Shown: piece after piece, positions 1 through 12,274 of the stretch
Position numbering within the stretch: position 1 is the first letter of the stretch
Layout of the letters: the number at the start of each line of letters is the position of its first letter
NCBI GenBank assembly: GCA_026120035.1
Contig: JALRME010000011.1
Location: 372,001 to 436,000 of the forward strand
Source of the DNA: Coleophoma eucalyptorum
Taxonomy: Eukaryota > Ascomycota > Leotiomycetes > Helotiales > Dermateaceae
Reading direction: 5' to 3'
Length of the DNA stretch: 64,000 nucleotides
Position numbers and translations under genes: made by a program
Notes under the pieces: generated by a model
Told to the model about the DNA's origin: nothing
Database searches by the model: none
The model's input: the letters and a program-made list of their open reading frames with translations, nothing else

Positions 1-3000
1 TTGGTATGCATTGGACTATGCTGTGATGGCCAGGGAGCTGACGCATCGGATCGCCGTTGCTCGAACTTGCCCTCGAGCTTCAGTAGAGCAGACTCAACTC
101 CGCCATCATCATTGATATCATCCGGAATCTGGGCAAGCTTCTGCGCCTCTTTCTCAAAAGAGGGGCGCATGATTGGCTGAGATGAATGTGTGCTGAAAAG
201 TGATGCAGGAGGCTTTGGTGACGACTGCGCAAGCTGACCTACAGAGAACGTTTGGCCTGGCGCCCTGGAATCATCATCGTCGCCATTAGCAACTCCTATA
301 TAGCCAGATTCTCTACCCAACATGAATGAGCTCCTGATAGACTCAGAATATGTTGTAAGCGAGCCTGTAGACATTGGCCGAGGAAGTGGCTCTGTATTCA
401 ATTCTCCAACATTATTCACAGCTCTAAGGTCTCCACCTGGGCGTCTGCGAAGGACGCGGAGTGGGCGTGGGACAACTGGCACATTAGAGAGACGATTAGT
501 ATCTCCAGAAAAAGTGGTCGCATCAAAGCTGCGTTCAGTGTGATCCCGAGTCATGCCGCTCTGGAAAGAAGCATATCTGCGCAATGAAACAGAGGTATTG
601 ATGCGTGCACTATAAGATCGTCTATGACCCATGGATCGTCGAGAACGCATGGATGGCCTATTGAATGCTCGGTGACTGGGAGTATAAGCTTCAGGTGAGT
701 CTTGGATATCGTTGACCAACGACGAAGTCTTCTCGAAAGAAAGGGGGTGGTAGCGGCCGAGCGCTTGTGAAGACCGTCGAGGCGTTCCTCTGGACGCTTC
801 AGGTGGTGTTGATGGAGGAGTTGGGCCACCAGAAGGTTGGATAAAATTATCTGTAAAGGTATCCACAGATTGGTTGAGAGTATTCAGAGCCCCTTTCATC
901 CTAGGCACCTCTAATGGCATTGTATCGTCCACAATAACGATAGACTTGCTACCATTTGTCAGTTGACTCCCTGGTTCTCTGCTATGACCAGGCTTCGAAG
1001 AATCGATTGTAGTTTCAGGATGCAATTCAGAATATTCCATGATGTGTTGCTCTTTACTGATCGCGGAGAGTCTCTCAGACGCTTCCCGCCTTTCCTGTTC
1101 TGATTCCGCGTCCTCACGAACAGCCCTCTTGAAGTCTTCTGCAATCTCGGCACCTAACAGGTCGATTCGCATCGGAGCTCGTGCACCAGTATTTCTAGCA
1201 CGAGCTTGCGGGACAATGGCAGTGCTAGGTAGTCTGTTGATCGTCGCCCCGCGAACACCAAGTGGTGTCGTGTGAGTGAAGCTCCCTTGTGTCGGAGACG
1301 AATCATGACTGGGAGCAGTCCTGGTGCTCAAGGCACGGCGCACACTTCCTAAAAGCTTTTTCATTCCAGGTCCAGTCATGCCAGAAACGCCCTTCTGGTC
1401 AGCAGGTGTTCCTGGGAAAAGCGTAGTTGCTCGGTTGCTCTCAGATGGGGTGCCGGGTGCAATTTCTTCAACAAATGCTTGTCCTGGAGGGAAAAGATTG
1501 CCCCTTACTAGACTGCCAGCATAAGGCAATGCCATCAGAATCTCAGTACTTTTATAGATAACTTTATGTAATGACTGCGGTTGTTGGTCCCGAAATGAAT
1601 CGGAAAAGCTTCCACTCCGTTTATGAGCAGGAGTTGGGCGAACACGTTTTCCAGTCAGGGCTTTCGGTGTCGTAGCAACAGCTGAATTATCATAAATTGA
1701 GCTGGGAATGACAGGGTGGGCTCCTACAGGCTGTGGTGTGACGGCTGCGCGGAATCTTGTTGGGAATGAGCAAGATACAAAGTCCTCACTCATGATACTG
1801 CCTGGCGATAGAGGTGGCTCATCATCGTCTTGATTCTCTACCTGTACCTCTGGTACACCTTGGGGAGCAATTACAGAATCGATGTGGCCAGCTCGCGAGA
1901 CGTCTGCGAAGAAATTGCGGGGGGGTAGGGCTGTAGAAGAGTCCGGCTCGGGATCCGCAAAGTCTGGCTCAATGATACCCTCTAACTGTGGTGGACCATC
2001 TGGATGTGCTTCCCAAAAGCTAGGGTCTAGGTTAGGGTCACGATGTCCAGCAATTCCACCAGGGGCAATCGGAACGTCCAGTCCAAACTCAGTATCGAAA
2101 TCGTACCCGTCCCAGTACAGCGAACACACCCTTCGCCAGCATTTCTTGAGCTCGTCTAAAACCTTCAACGGAACTTTTGATCGAGGGTCGCTCACCAGGT
2201 CGTCCACCAGGGAATTAAGTAGCTCGCAAAAGGAGACGCGCAAGTCATAATCTATAACAAAATCATCGAGGAAATAGTTCAAGATCCAGTGACGCATCGC
2301 GACAAAGGTTCGCACACGCACGACTGTACCCGACTCGTCCTTCCTCATGAGTGCCCATTTCAACCTCGCGATGAGCATGTGCAGCAGATCAGATGAGTCC
2401 AGGTAATTGCGGTAAGTAAGAAAGAAGTCGGATAGCAGGTCGTAGTTCACGAATGTTGGCGAGGTGATCTCGGCAACAAGACGCGCTGGGGTTGCAGCTT
2501 TGATGGTTCCATTGGAAGAGTAACGTACCACAGACGGATGATCACAGCTCGGTTTGAAGGTCAACGCATCATACATATCAGGCACAATGGATGTGCTCAT
2601 TCGGATTAGGCTTGCTGGTGGTAACAAGGGAGACGCAGATCCGAGTGGACTTGGCGTACCTACAGCATAAGGTTGAGGAGACGAATCAGAATGGCGTCGT
2701 GAGAGAATATGCGCAGGTCGTGAGATCCTCGGCGATTGATCGCGCGAGGAGAAGACGCTGGACCTTACATCATCACTGTGCGTATGGGACGAATTTCGGA
2801 GAAAGGGCGTCCCTCTCATACTGAATCGTGGAGTTCCTAATTTCCAAGATGGAATTGGAACCTCCAAGACCGGTAATCCTGCAGGCTCTGAGTCCTTCGT
2901 TGCCGGGCCGGTGGCAGGCCGTTCTATAATGATCTTGAAAGCTCCCTCATCCGAATCCTGGACTGGCAGTTGGGATTCCTCAATGGTCGAGTGTGAATAG

Positions 3001-3750
3001 GCGCGTCGGCGGCTCGTAGGATATGCTGCAGATGAGTCAGGGAAGTAGTGGGAAGGTATTTGATGCGCCAGGCTTGCAGGAGATCGAGTCGGTGTCCATA
3101 GACTTCCGCGCGGAGTCGAGTCGTTCTCGTCGTTGTGCGCGACCAGGACGTCGAGACCAGCGGTGCTTGGCGGAGTGATGGGGAATACGAAGGATGGTTG
3201 AGGATAACGTTGGTTTGCAGGACGAACTGTGGGCCTACTAGTCATCAGCCCCATATTCAGTGCAGGTACAGCCTGCATCTCGATATTCCAAGCCGACCAA
3301 ATCTTACCGTAAGTATATCCTTCCATTATTTCCAACATTTGCAACAGTGAATTGTCTCCCCTCTCGTCCAGCCGAGCCTCCATCCGGGACAAAATCGTAC
3401 TTGACGTCGTCGCCGTCCCTCTTCACCCTTGTCGTTACGCTGTTCTCTTTGCGCAATCCCTCCGACAATTGCTTTGTCCGGCTCAAATCTGGGGAGCGGT
3501 TCGCAGGCGCAAGTTTGGGTCGCGGGGCAGGCGACAACTTGACGGCATACTTCGCGGCTAAGGAACCTGTCTCTCGCACTGTAGAGGTAAGACGACCGGA
3601 TTTGGGCGTGCGACCTCGTGGGGACAATCGATCTCGTTGTCGTTGTCGCAGATTCTGAGCATCAACTGCGTGAGGTAAGGTCGATTGTGTGGCCGGGACA
3701 GGCATAGGGGCGTCCGCCGCGATTCCAGAAGCAAGCTCCATCTTCTCCAT
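1..3750 (-). CDS. LTE1: LTE1-type Ras guanine nucleotide exchange factor, N-terminal part (3' end outside window)
   Basis: Two exons are visible: 3750-3308 and 3234 running off the window at base 1, with an intron at 3235-3307 (GTAAGA donor, CTGAT branch point, TAG acceptor). About 1,225 residues can be read without a stop. Exon 1 ends IYLR and continues PTVRPANQRYPQPSFVFP, a segment I associate with filamentous-fungal Lte1 proteins. Around residues 390-520 lies a RasGEF N-terminal module (segment LVAEITSPTFVNYDLLSDFF, then FLTYRNYLDSSDLLHMLIAR). The rest is Ser/Pro-rich and probably disordered. The catalytic RasGEF domain would lie beyond base 1 and is not seen. In yeast Lte1 promotes mitotic exit and polarity at the bud cortex; a matching role here is inference. 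The start at 3750 (MEKMELASG) is preferred, but an in-frame ATG at 3783 is possible. Confidence 0.85.
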
Positions 3751-3756
3751 CTCTAC

Positions 3757-3801
3757 CTCTCTCTTGCTCACTCTCACACACACTCACACTCTCTCTCAAC
3801 C
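3757..3801. repeat. CT/CA-rich low-complexity tract in the LTE1 leader
   Basis: Short runs of CTCT, CACACAC and CTCTCTCT lie at or just upstream of the LTE1 start (GA/GT-rich on the coding strand). Purine/pyrimidine-biased leaders are common upstream of fungal genes. The tract overlaps the codons between the two possible start sites, which slightly favours the downstream ATG at 3750. Confidence 0.5.
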
Positions 3802-5238
3802 CGCACTTCACACTTCAGTCCAGCAAAAGTCTGGCGGTCAGCTGTGTCGTCGTTTTCCTGTGCAACGATACATTGATTGTCGAGTCAATTGGACGTGCCT
3901 AGGAAAGGAAAGGAGACAGAGCGGAGGGTGTTGATAAAATAGAAGAGGCCGCGATGGATTGGCTGGGCGCGGGCGTGCTAAATGGGGTAAGTGCGAGGAG
4001 CGATCATTGCTTTGACCATATTATTTCTTGGACTACACAATAGTACAGCACCGCAGCGCAGTAGGCCAGGTAGGTACAGGAGCGGGCAGGCCCAGCAGAA
4101 CAGGTACTGCGCAGTAAGAGACTACCACCGTAGAGGTCTAGGCCATATCCTGGTCGCCCGTTATTGGGGCAGGGGAGGGCCGCCAGTCCAAGAGATTGCC
4201 AACGTATGAAGTGTGATGTGATGGGATGGGATGGGGTGTGACCGTTGCAGGCGGAGCAGCTGGCAAAGCTGGCGCAGAAGCAATTCCAGGAAAGCGTTAC
4301 AATCAACGTCTGAGATGGTTGCTTCTGCTGCTTCTTGTTCTTGCGATGCCGGTGGTCTGCTGCTGCCTGTCTGCTCCCTCCTTCCCTCCCTCCATCAGGC
4401 ATTGCCATCTCACCTACCGAGCGAGCCCTCTCGTTCCTGCCACTTTCTCGGAGCTTGCACGCGTAGTTCCACCCGGCGCGACGGGAGGGGATTCCTGGCT
4501 TCAGCCTCGTCAACTATCTAGACACCGGCCAATCTTTTATTACTCTGACTATTGTATTGGTTTGCTGCGTGTCTTGTCTACTGGCAATAATAATCTCTAC
4601 GGGTTACATGGTGCTCAATGGTTTCCTACCGCATCGCATTCCCTACACCTCGTACTCTCGCCCATACTTGCTTGGTCATAGTGATAGTTCGTGCAGCGTC
4701 GATGCAAGTTCGAGCAGTGACGAGCATCTTCGTCCAATAAGTCACAGGCGGAGTCCCCTGGTCGGTGTTGCGTCTGCATGCGCGCCGCTTGTCAAGGGCT
4801 TGGACTCTCTCCCTTCGACAATACACAGGACCGTAGGGTGCCTTCAGCACTCCAGTCACTAGGCCGCGCGATGCTTTGCTATGATCTGGGTCATGGCTCT
4901 CTGCTCATTTCCTGCCCGCGTACAGTTACTTATTTACACCGTCGCAAAATAAAAACAAGTCGCGAGTAGGCAATGCTGCCTCGGCTCTGTCTCTTCGGGT
5001 CCTGAAATTGGGTTAACCACGTTGAAGACGGACCCGCAGAAGCACCTGCCGCCTTGCTTCATTTGCAGCCAGGGCAACCCGACCTGTCTCTCCACTGCAC
5101 CACCCATCCCATCTCATCCTCCCGTCAATCGTCTAACTGATTGCTATCTGACCATTCGAGAACAGGACCGTGAAATTGAGTCTTCTTGCTTGCATGTTCG
5201 TTCATGATGTGTTACGAGACGCTGTCTCAGTCTGCCTC

Positions 5239-5295
5239 TGCCCTTTCCCCTCCCCCCTCCCCCCTCTCCCCTCTCCCCTCTCCCCTCTCCCCTCT
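5239..5295. repeat. Imperfect CCCCTCT pyrimidine repeat
   Basis: The plus strand carries about 57 bases made only of C and T, mostly as CCCCTCT or CCCCCCT units. It is a long polypurine/polypyrimidine tract in non-coding DNA. Such tracts can form triplex structures, but nothing here shows that this one does. Confidence 0.8.
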
Positions 5296-6064
5296 GCATC
5301 CTCCTACAACATCCTCGAACCTTGACCGCGAGGACCATTATGACGAAGGCCATTTTGCTTCTGCCCACCGCGAACGCCCTCCTAGGCAGGTGGAGGTGCA
5401 GGTGCAGGGAAAGCAAAGACGAGAAGAAGAAAGGTTACCACAGCAATTACCAATTACTCGTTAGGGCTCGCTCGGTCAGAACCCAGCGGAGTGGGTAGAG
5501 AGGTCGAGCTTTGGTCCTGACTGCTGGTCGCTTCGGGGAACCAGGATCCTGTTTTCCCACTTCCTCCCTCGCTTCCCCTTCTGGACGGCTACGCCGTAGG
5601 AACACATCAACGCGGGTCCAGGAAATCATCGTTACCATCGACTCGGAAGAGCGTCGTAAATCGTGATTTCTCCCCGCTCCTGTAAACTCTCTGAGTGCTG
5701 CCGGCTGACTGCTGGATGGTGCCGCCCGAATAACCATAAACGCCTTGGCGGCTTGGACCTTTGAACTTTGAAGAGCGTCGACCTTGGTTCGACTCAAAAG
5801 ACCCAACACATTCCAGACTTCTTGAGACCGGCACGCCATTCACATAGCAACACAACCTAACAACCTGCTTCATCTCTCCTGTTGTGACGCAGCCCACATT
5901 CACCAATTTGCCTGACCCTAAAAGAAGACAAAGCTGATGATCCACGGGGTTACGGAGTTACGAAGTGCCAAAGTTTCAGACTGATGAGCTGCAAATATCC
6001 ATTCCCCTAGGACCACGACGACCGCCGACGACCACTACCGAATGGATCATGAAGATATATAGCC

Positions 6065-6764
6065 ATGTCGGAAAAGTCTCCTTCCACACCCCTGAACATC
6101 ATCCCGGATTCGCTTCCGCACAGCTTCAAATATAATGAATTACTCCGCAACAGCACTGGAAATAGGTCCAGGAAATCACGAAACTAACGCGGTTTGGAGA
6201 ACAAGCAAATTGGATCGGGGCCGCCAGAAACGAGGTCGGATCTTTTTCTCCAGCGGTCGTCAGGAATTTTCCCCTTCGAGACGCGGATGTGGTTCTGAGT
6301 ACTCTGTGCCGAAGAAGCATGCCATGTCTTGTATACTTGCATCGCTCGAGACAGCCGATCAACCTCGAACAAGGAAACTCACTTCCCTCACCCCACGCAG
6401 CAACGCGCGACTGTATTGTCGTCGAGTCAGACACGGCCTCAAATCTGAGCCAAGATTTCTCGCAAGAAGAAGCCAGAAAGCCAGAGACCCAGGAAGATCT
6501 GTCACTAGATGCGAGTGGGCACCGAGATCTCAGATCAGAGTCCTTTCTCCTTGCGTGTTTCTGTCGCCGATGTGACAAGTAACATGGCACTAATCTTGCG
6601 ATTGAGTGAGCAGTGAGACGGAAGTCTGCACAAAGCTTCTTTCCTTCCTAGATTCGGCAAACCCTTCCCAGACCAGTGACGAGACAAGTGAAAATGGAAA
6701 TCCTCATTTACCAGCCTTGAGGAAGCCCACCACATACCTCGTTCTGCACACCATCCCTTCCTGA
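6065..6764 (+). CDS. Weak candidate for an unrecognised small multi-exon gene
   Basis: An ATG at 6065 in good context (AGCCATG) opens a frame beginning MSEKSPSTPLNIIPDSLPHS. It stays open to 6165, then stops soon after. A possible intron from 6166 (weak GTCCAG donor, ACTAAC at 6183-6188) to 6227 or 6263 would join it to a frame open to 6581. That frame ends in a Cys-rich stretch (FLLACFCRRCDK). A second possible intron, 6579-6613 (GTAACA donor, CACTAATC, GCAG acceptor), would continue the frame to a stop at 6762-6764, but at 35 bases it is unusually short. Another acceptor at 6205 would instead select an Arg/Ser-rich frame ending at 6575. I recognise no domain. The reading is tentative; chance open frames are the main alternative. 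Confidence 0.22.
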
Positions 6765-7234
6765 AAATCCCAACCCGCTGCTCTGTATCCTACCCACCCT
6801 CTCACTACCTTATTCCAACCCAACCCAGTTTCCACGTTCCTCTATGCCATCTCCAACTACCGTACCGAGCCGTGCTGTAGCTCTCAATCTCAATCTCAAT
6901 CCATGCCCCATTTCCCCTATAACAGACGCCGGCTATAGGGAGATTATCAGTTCAACAACAAGCCGTCCCTGCCGAACTCGCCGAATACTCACCTCACCAA
7001 GGAAAAGTCTGTTGGTCTAATTCAAGCCACAATCCTTTACAAAGACTTCTGATTTAACTTCACACCTATCTATGCCTTCTATGCGGACAAGAAGAGTTTG
7101 ATTTTGTCTGTCCAATGATTTTCGGCTCTGCTTGGTTTGTTAGTTGTGAATGCATACTCCCTGCGCTACATGGAGAGATCTGCACCATCCTTCCCAACAT
7201 CCCCCTCCACCCTACTGCTCCAAGGTCTACCAGA

Positions 7235-7246
7235 CCCCCCCCCCCC
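7235..7246. repeat. Poly-C tract (12 C) followed by ACC repeats
   Basis: A run of twelve C is followed by ACCACCACCACC on the plus strand in intergenic DNA. It is a simple-sequence tract whose exact length may be affected by sequencing error. Confidence 0.85.
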
Positions 7247-7374
7247 ACCACCACCACTTTAACTTCAGTCAACGATGGGATCCTAGCTGTGTGTAAGAAA
7301 CTCCCAAAGCTCCCAAATTTCATTCATTCAGTGCGGGCGGGATATTCGGCTATTGAGTAAATACATCCACTCGG

Positions 7375-7412
7375 TAGAAAGAAAGAGAGAGAGAGAAACC
7401 CCCCCCCCCCCC
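7375..7412. repeat. GA repeat running into a poly-C tract (14 C)
   Basis: A GAAAGAGAGAGAGAGAAA stretch is followed directly by fourteen consecutive C residues. With the C12 tract 150 bases upstream, it gives two long G/C homopolymers close together. No gene overlaps them. Confidence 0.85.
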
Positions 7413-8954
7413 GATATCAAGATCCACCGAACCATTCATTTCAAACCCGTCCATTTGTAGTTACCGTGACATCGATGTCCGAATACCCTTGTAGACGGAT
7501 CCCAGTATCTCTCAAGTACCACCATGAGCAAACACACTAATACCCTTATTCTAAGAACTATGAATTTGTCAAGTCGTTCTAATAACCAAATTTTTTTCTT
7601 TTAAAAAAAAATTGTTTTTAAGAAAGATGAGAGAGCCTTCGACCATGAACCACCTCGAAGAACTCTCGTGAGATAGTAAAAGTCATGTCCTGTAGAACAT
7701 ATTGTGATTAAGGCTCTTTCAACCTTCTCGTGCACGTCAGAGGGGAGAGAGAAGGGGCAGCGGTGCGGGCCAAAAGATGAGTGCAATCTAGCCATGGGAA
7801 ACTTGATTTTGGTAAGGATATCTGGTGGTTGACACAGTGGTGCGCTGGATAGATTTTGAGAAGTTAGATATAGAAATATATATAGATATGGATGCTTGAC
7901 TTTGTGGATGAGATGATACGTAAGTGCCTCGGAGTATAAGTAGACAGACGTATCATGTTTGATTTCCAAGGGGCACGAATGGCATGGTGTAAACGAGAAG
8001 AAAGGTACAGGAGGTGGAACAGCATAGGCATCTACGCATAAGTAGGGTGCTCTATTTCTTGGGTTACACTTTCTCATTTTATGCTATCCTATATCATAAT
8101 CAACTGAGGGTGCTTGCCAGGAGGGGCCGTGCCATGGGTGAATATGTCAAGTTTTCTAACCTATAAAGCACCCAAGTCACAACAATTTATCCACAATAAG
8201 AGGAGCAAGAATTTGGGTCGTCAACATGTGTATTTCCCGTCCCTAAGTCCATGCCAATCCCTATAAGTATCGACGTTGAAGAGGAAAGAAAGAGGGTTTA
8301 CTATCTACCTCCCTTCAAGAACTCCGAACCAAAAGTGAGCATGAACAGTGTCCAGATTATTCCAACCTTCCGAAGGAAAGACAGACAGACAACGAATGGT
8401 CTTGAGTCCACCATTCATTTCAAATCCCGTCAACCCCAACAGAACAAGCCCAGCCATGCCCGTAGGTAGCAAGAAGGTACGAAATTAGGATACAGAAAGA
8501 ATTGAATTCATCACCATGCCACTCCCACACCACATGTCATACAGCAAAAATAACGCACAGAACACTGAACAACTGAGAAAGGACCACCAAGGGTAGAGAC
8601 GAGCTAGGACAGCTACAAGCCCAGCAAGACGAGCGGAATCGGCTACAAATCCCAAAGGATGAGCGGAAACCACTACAGTCGAGTCTGACGAGCGCCCAAT
8701 GCTACAAGCTCCATCCCAAGATAAACCCGTCCCTTTGACCAGCGACTGTACCAACGAAGAGCATGACTGTGGGTAAGAAAGGAAGAAGATGAATCCGCAC
8801 AAATTCGAAACAAAAAACTCCTAGATCCCATCCAGTGTAGACTCCAACATACTCAACAGAACTCCCACACCAAATGCTCAATGCTCGATATATCCCACGT
8901 ACATCCATGTACAGTTCCCATAACAATCAAACTTATTTCATCAACTTTTGTTCT

Positions 8955-11900
8955 CTAAAACAACTGTGCAATTGCACGCTCAACGCTTCCATCCATTCCG
9001 AATTCGGTCACACCAAGTCCCACATCAGGGAAAACATCATCATTCAAGCTCTGAATCATATTCAAGACTTCAGAATCCAACTCCATACCATTTAGATCCA
9101 GACTCTGCTGTGCGGTCAAAGCAAAAATCGAGAACTCGTTGTATTTTTGGGGAACAGGTGAGGCCTGTTCAACCTCGCGAAGCTTGGATGGCTTCTGTGG
9201 TTTGAATTTGTCGACATAGAGTGGCTTGGAGGGTGATGAGGGATCGTTTTCTGAAGTCTGCTTTCCGGGAAGCATTGCGTTAGAAGGCTTTGGCTTGGGT
9301 GGTGGCGACTGAGTCCACTTCGAAGGTCGAAGAGCAGGATCTTCTGTCTCCAGTTGTGACTCTGCCTCTTTGTTTTCCTTGGCCGACACCTCCGTTCGGT
9401 CGAAGGATTCAGCATCAGTCGACTTCTCGAAGCTACCCTTACCGCCGCTGCTATCGCTACTGCTACTGCTATCACTACCAGAGCTAGGAGGTCTGAAGCC
9501 GGAAGATCCAGAAGATTCTGATGGTTGGCCCCACTTCCATTCACGAGATTCGGTGAACAGGTTTGCACGACTCTGTCTCTTACCAGACCAGTTGGGGTTG
9601 TCACCAAAAAGCCTGCCGGTGTAGGGACGAGCATGATGTGGATCACCAAATGACTCGTCGAATTCAACACTTTGCGAACGACGCTCCAGCTCAAGTGTCT
9701 CTTCTGCCTCCTCTGCTGATGGAGGTGTTGGAAGTCCGATGGCACGGCGAGTTTGTTGGAAGATGCGTGCATTAGGTGGTTGGATTTGTCCGATAGGCGT
9801 TCGTTCGACTGGGGCACGCGAAGTGGAAGGTGAATCAATTTCGTCGTCACTGTCGTCTTCATCCTCAGAGCTGCTCGAGTCAGGCACTGCCCAGCTTGGA
9901 TTCTTCAAACGTCTCTCGACAATCTTTCTACGCTTGCCATCTTCGTTCACCCACTTGGCGACCCAAAGTAGACCCTTCTCACAAACATATTCCTCCTCCC
10001 AACTCTCATCGCGAGAGGCATCCTCCTCTTGTACAGCGGCACGCTTCCTGCGCCGTTCCTTTGCATGTCGGTCTGCTTTCTCCTGATCCTCAGCACGCTT
10101 GAGTTCTGCCTTTTGAACTGATGTCATGACATCACGCAAATGGATTGGTACTTGGCTTCTATCCATCAAGTCTTGCTCTGCCCGAGCATTACGCTCCTTT
10201 ATAGCGTTCTTGATGCCGGCAGTAGGGTTTTTGCCAAACTTGCTAGAAGCCGGTCTAGGTGTAGGGGTTGGCGATGTCTCCCCCAAGGCATTTGGTGCAA
10301 ACAAATTGTTTGCTGAAAGAGTTTTGGTTACTGGTGTATTACCAGCAGTTCTAGAGCCTCGTGAAAACAATTTCAATGGGCTTGAAATAGTGTTTGTCAG
10401 ACTAGATAGCCATGACTTGGATCCATGAGGCTGGGTTTGTGGCATCTTGGGAGTTGTGTCAGATTCAGTGGATATGTAAGATACATCACCATTCTCAGTA
10501 GGCGACATTTGTGCATCCATTGCGCCTTTCTTGGCACCTGGGGTTTGTGAGGGAGTCAGCGAACGGCGCTTGTCGGATTTTGCAGAGGAATGAATTGTTT
10601 CGCCTGCTTCGATTGTTTGTGGCTCGGGCGATGTCGATCTCTTTGGCGCTGCAATCGCTGGGAATTCGGCCGAGTCCTGCTGATAATGGTCAAGGAAAGC
10701 TCCAAGATACTCAGCATTTGGAAATGGCTTTGATCTTCTGGACTGATCAGCTGCGAAAGCCTGGGAGACAATATGCGCGGCTTCTAGAACGTCCGGATCT
10801 GTCAATAACGTCTCCTTGTCTATGATATGTGCTGAAGGGATAGAGACTGAAGTAGAAGCAGATTGTACAAGAGCAGTCGTACTTGGACCAGGGACTGGGA
10901 GCTTCACGATCTCCTTGCTTCCTTTCTTTATGCTACCATGTGTATTTCGTCCCTGGTTTCGATTAGCTTTGCAAATCAAATAGGTCATGTGACATATATG
11001 CTTACATTGGTCAGGTGTTTTGGTTGTGGAGATTCTTGCTCAAACATTCTCGAGTACTCTTCTTCCTCGCTCTCCTCTTCAATTCGAGTAACCTGTGGTG
11101 TTGCTGGTACTAGTTCCTTCATGCTGTTTGCTGGAGGTTGTGGCTCCTCACTTGTAGCCCTCAAGAACTCCTCAAAGGTTCTGGTTGGCTCTGATGCCTT
11201 CTCAGCAAGCATGACCTTGAAGATGCATTTCATAGTCTTCGCGGGCATCTTGTAAAGTTCCTCCACGGGCCTTTTATGTCGTTGCGCCCACTCGTCAGCG
11301 AGATATCGATTGTATTGACTTTCATTCACACCAGCTGGGTAAGTAGATCGCACCTCCACACGGCCCTTTCCATTCCTTGGTTCAGTTCTTGAGACCATCT
11401 TTCGCGACTTCGGCAAAGGGGTTTTTGCTGGTCTGCTGCGCGCATCTGCTGATCGAGGAAATACTTGTTGCTCGTTTCGTGGACGTGCGACTGGGGTCTT
11501 CGCGACTGGCGCCTCATCATCTTGTACAAATTGACCAGGTACAGTATGCTCGGTGCTAGCTAGAATTGATTCTTGGGATTGTGACTCGGCTTTGTCTTTC
11601 GCAGTGCTATGAATGGTATCACGGCTCCCTTGTGCTTTTGCTGCAGGTGTATTGATTTTTGATGGGGACGATTCGTGGTGCTCTTCTACAAAGGTTGCGC
11701 CATCACTTCGAGAGGTAGAAGCTTCGACATTACGAGTGCGCTTCGCGGGTCGATGCCCATCAGATTCGGGATCAGTCTCCTCAGTGGTAGACTGTTGAGC
11801 TCGTGTGCGCTTGTTAGTTTGGGCACGCGCTCTTCGCGCAGGCTTTCGTGTAGGTTGTGGGGTAGGTTCGTTAGGTGGAGATGCTGAGCGTGTTTGCGAT

Positions 11901-12274
11901 CGCGTGCTGATGCGGTTTCTGGTGGCTCGAGTTGTGGTGGCTTGTGGCTTTTCATGCTCTGTAGACAAAGCGGTTGACTTGGATGCTTTCTTTGATTTAG
12001 CAGCCTTTCGCATTTGCTCGTGTAGGCCAGGCACATCTGCTGATGTTTTGCGCTCTTCTGGAGGGATATACGAATTAAGATCAGTCGACGTAGCTATCTC
12101 TTCGTCATTTGGCGACGGTGATCTATCTTCATATCGTAGCTCATGGCCAGAAATCTCTGGCGCCTTCTTCGATCGTGTAGTTGGTTGTCGAGTGGTTGGC
12201 TGTCGAGTGGTATCCGGAAGAGACTTAAATCCTCCAGGGCTTGGGTTCGCGCGCGTACGTCGCACCTGCCCCAT
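8955..12274 (-). CDS. Large charged, mostly disordered protein of unknown function (1,088 aa)
   Basis: Two exons: 12274-11006 and 10952-8955. The intron at 10953-11005 has a GTAAGC donor, GCTAATC branch point and CCAG acceptor, falls between codons, and joins two long open frames into 1,088 residues. The start MGQVRRTRANPSPGG is the first ATG of the frame. The first third is basic and rich in Arg, Thr, Ser and Pro. An ordered-looking segment lies near residues 320-370 (NESQYNRYLADEWAQRHKRP). A second lies in exon 2 near DPDVLEAAHIVSQAFAADQS. A Lys/Arg/Glu-rich stretch (KADRHAKERRRKRAAVQEED) is followed by WEEEYVCEKGLLWVAKWVNE, and acidic Ser/Asp/Glu runs follow that. The charge pattern suggests a nuclear or chromatin-associated protein, but this is inference. 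I do not recognise the family. It lies tail-to-head upstream of LTE1 on the same strand with 5.2 kb between. Confidence 0.75.

Larger units (their letters stand above)
3751..8954. other. Gene-poor 5.2 kb between LTE1 and the 8955-12274 gene
   Basis: This stretch holds the upstream region of LTE1 and the downstream region of the next minus-strand gene. It contains several homopolymer and microsatellite tracts, listed separately, and one weak multi-exon candidate at 6065-6764. Other open frames, such as 4004-4513 minus, 5447-5839 minus and 7601-8077 minus, have biased composition, overlap open frames on both strands and show no recognisable domain. I see no transposon coding remnant. Confidence 0.6.

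Noticed and set aside
8955..10988. Treating the 677-codon frame as a separate gene
   Set aside because: Its first residues lie in an intron with clear GTAAGC, GCTAATC and CCAG signals, and the join to the upstream 423 codons is in frame.
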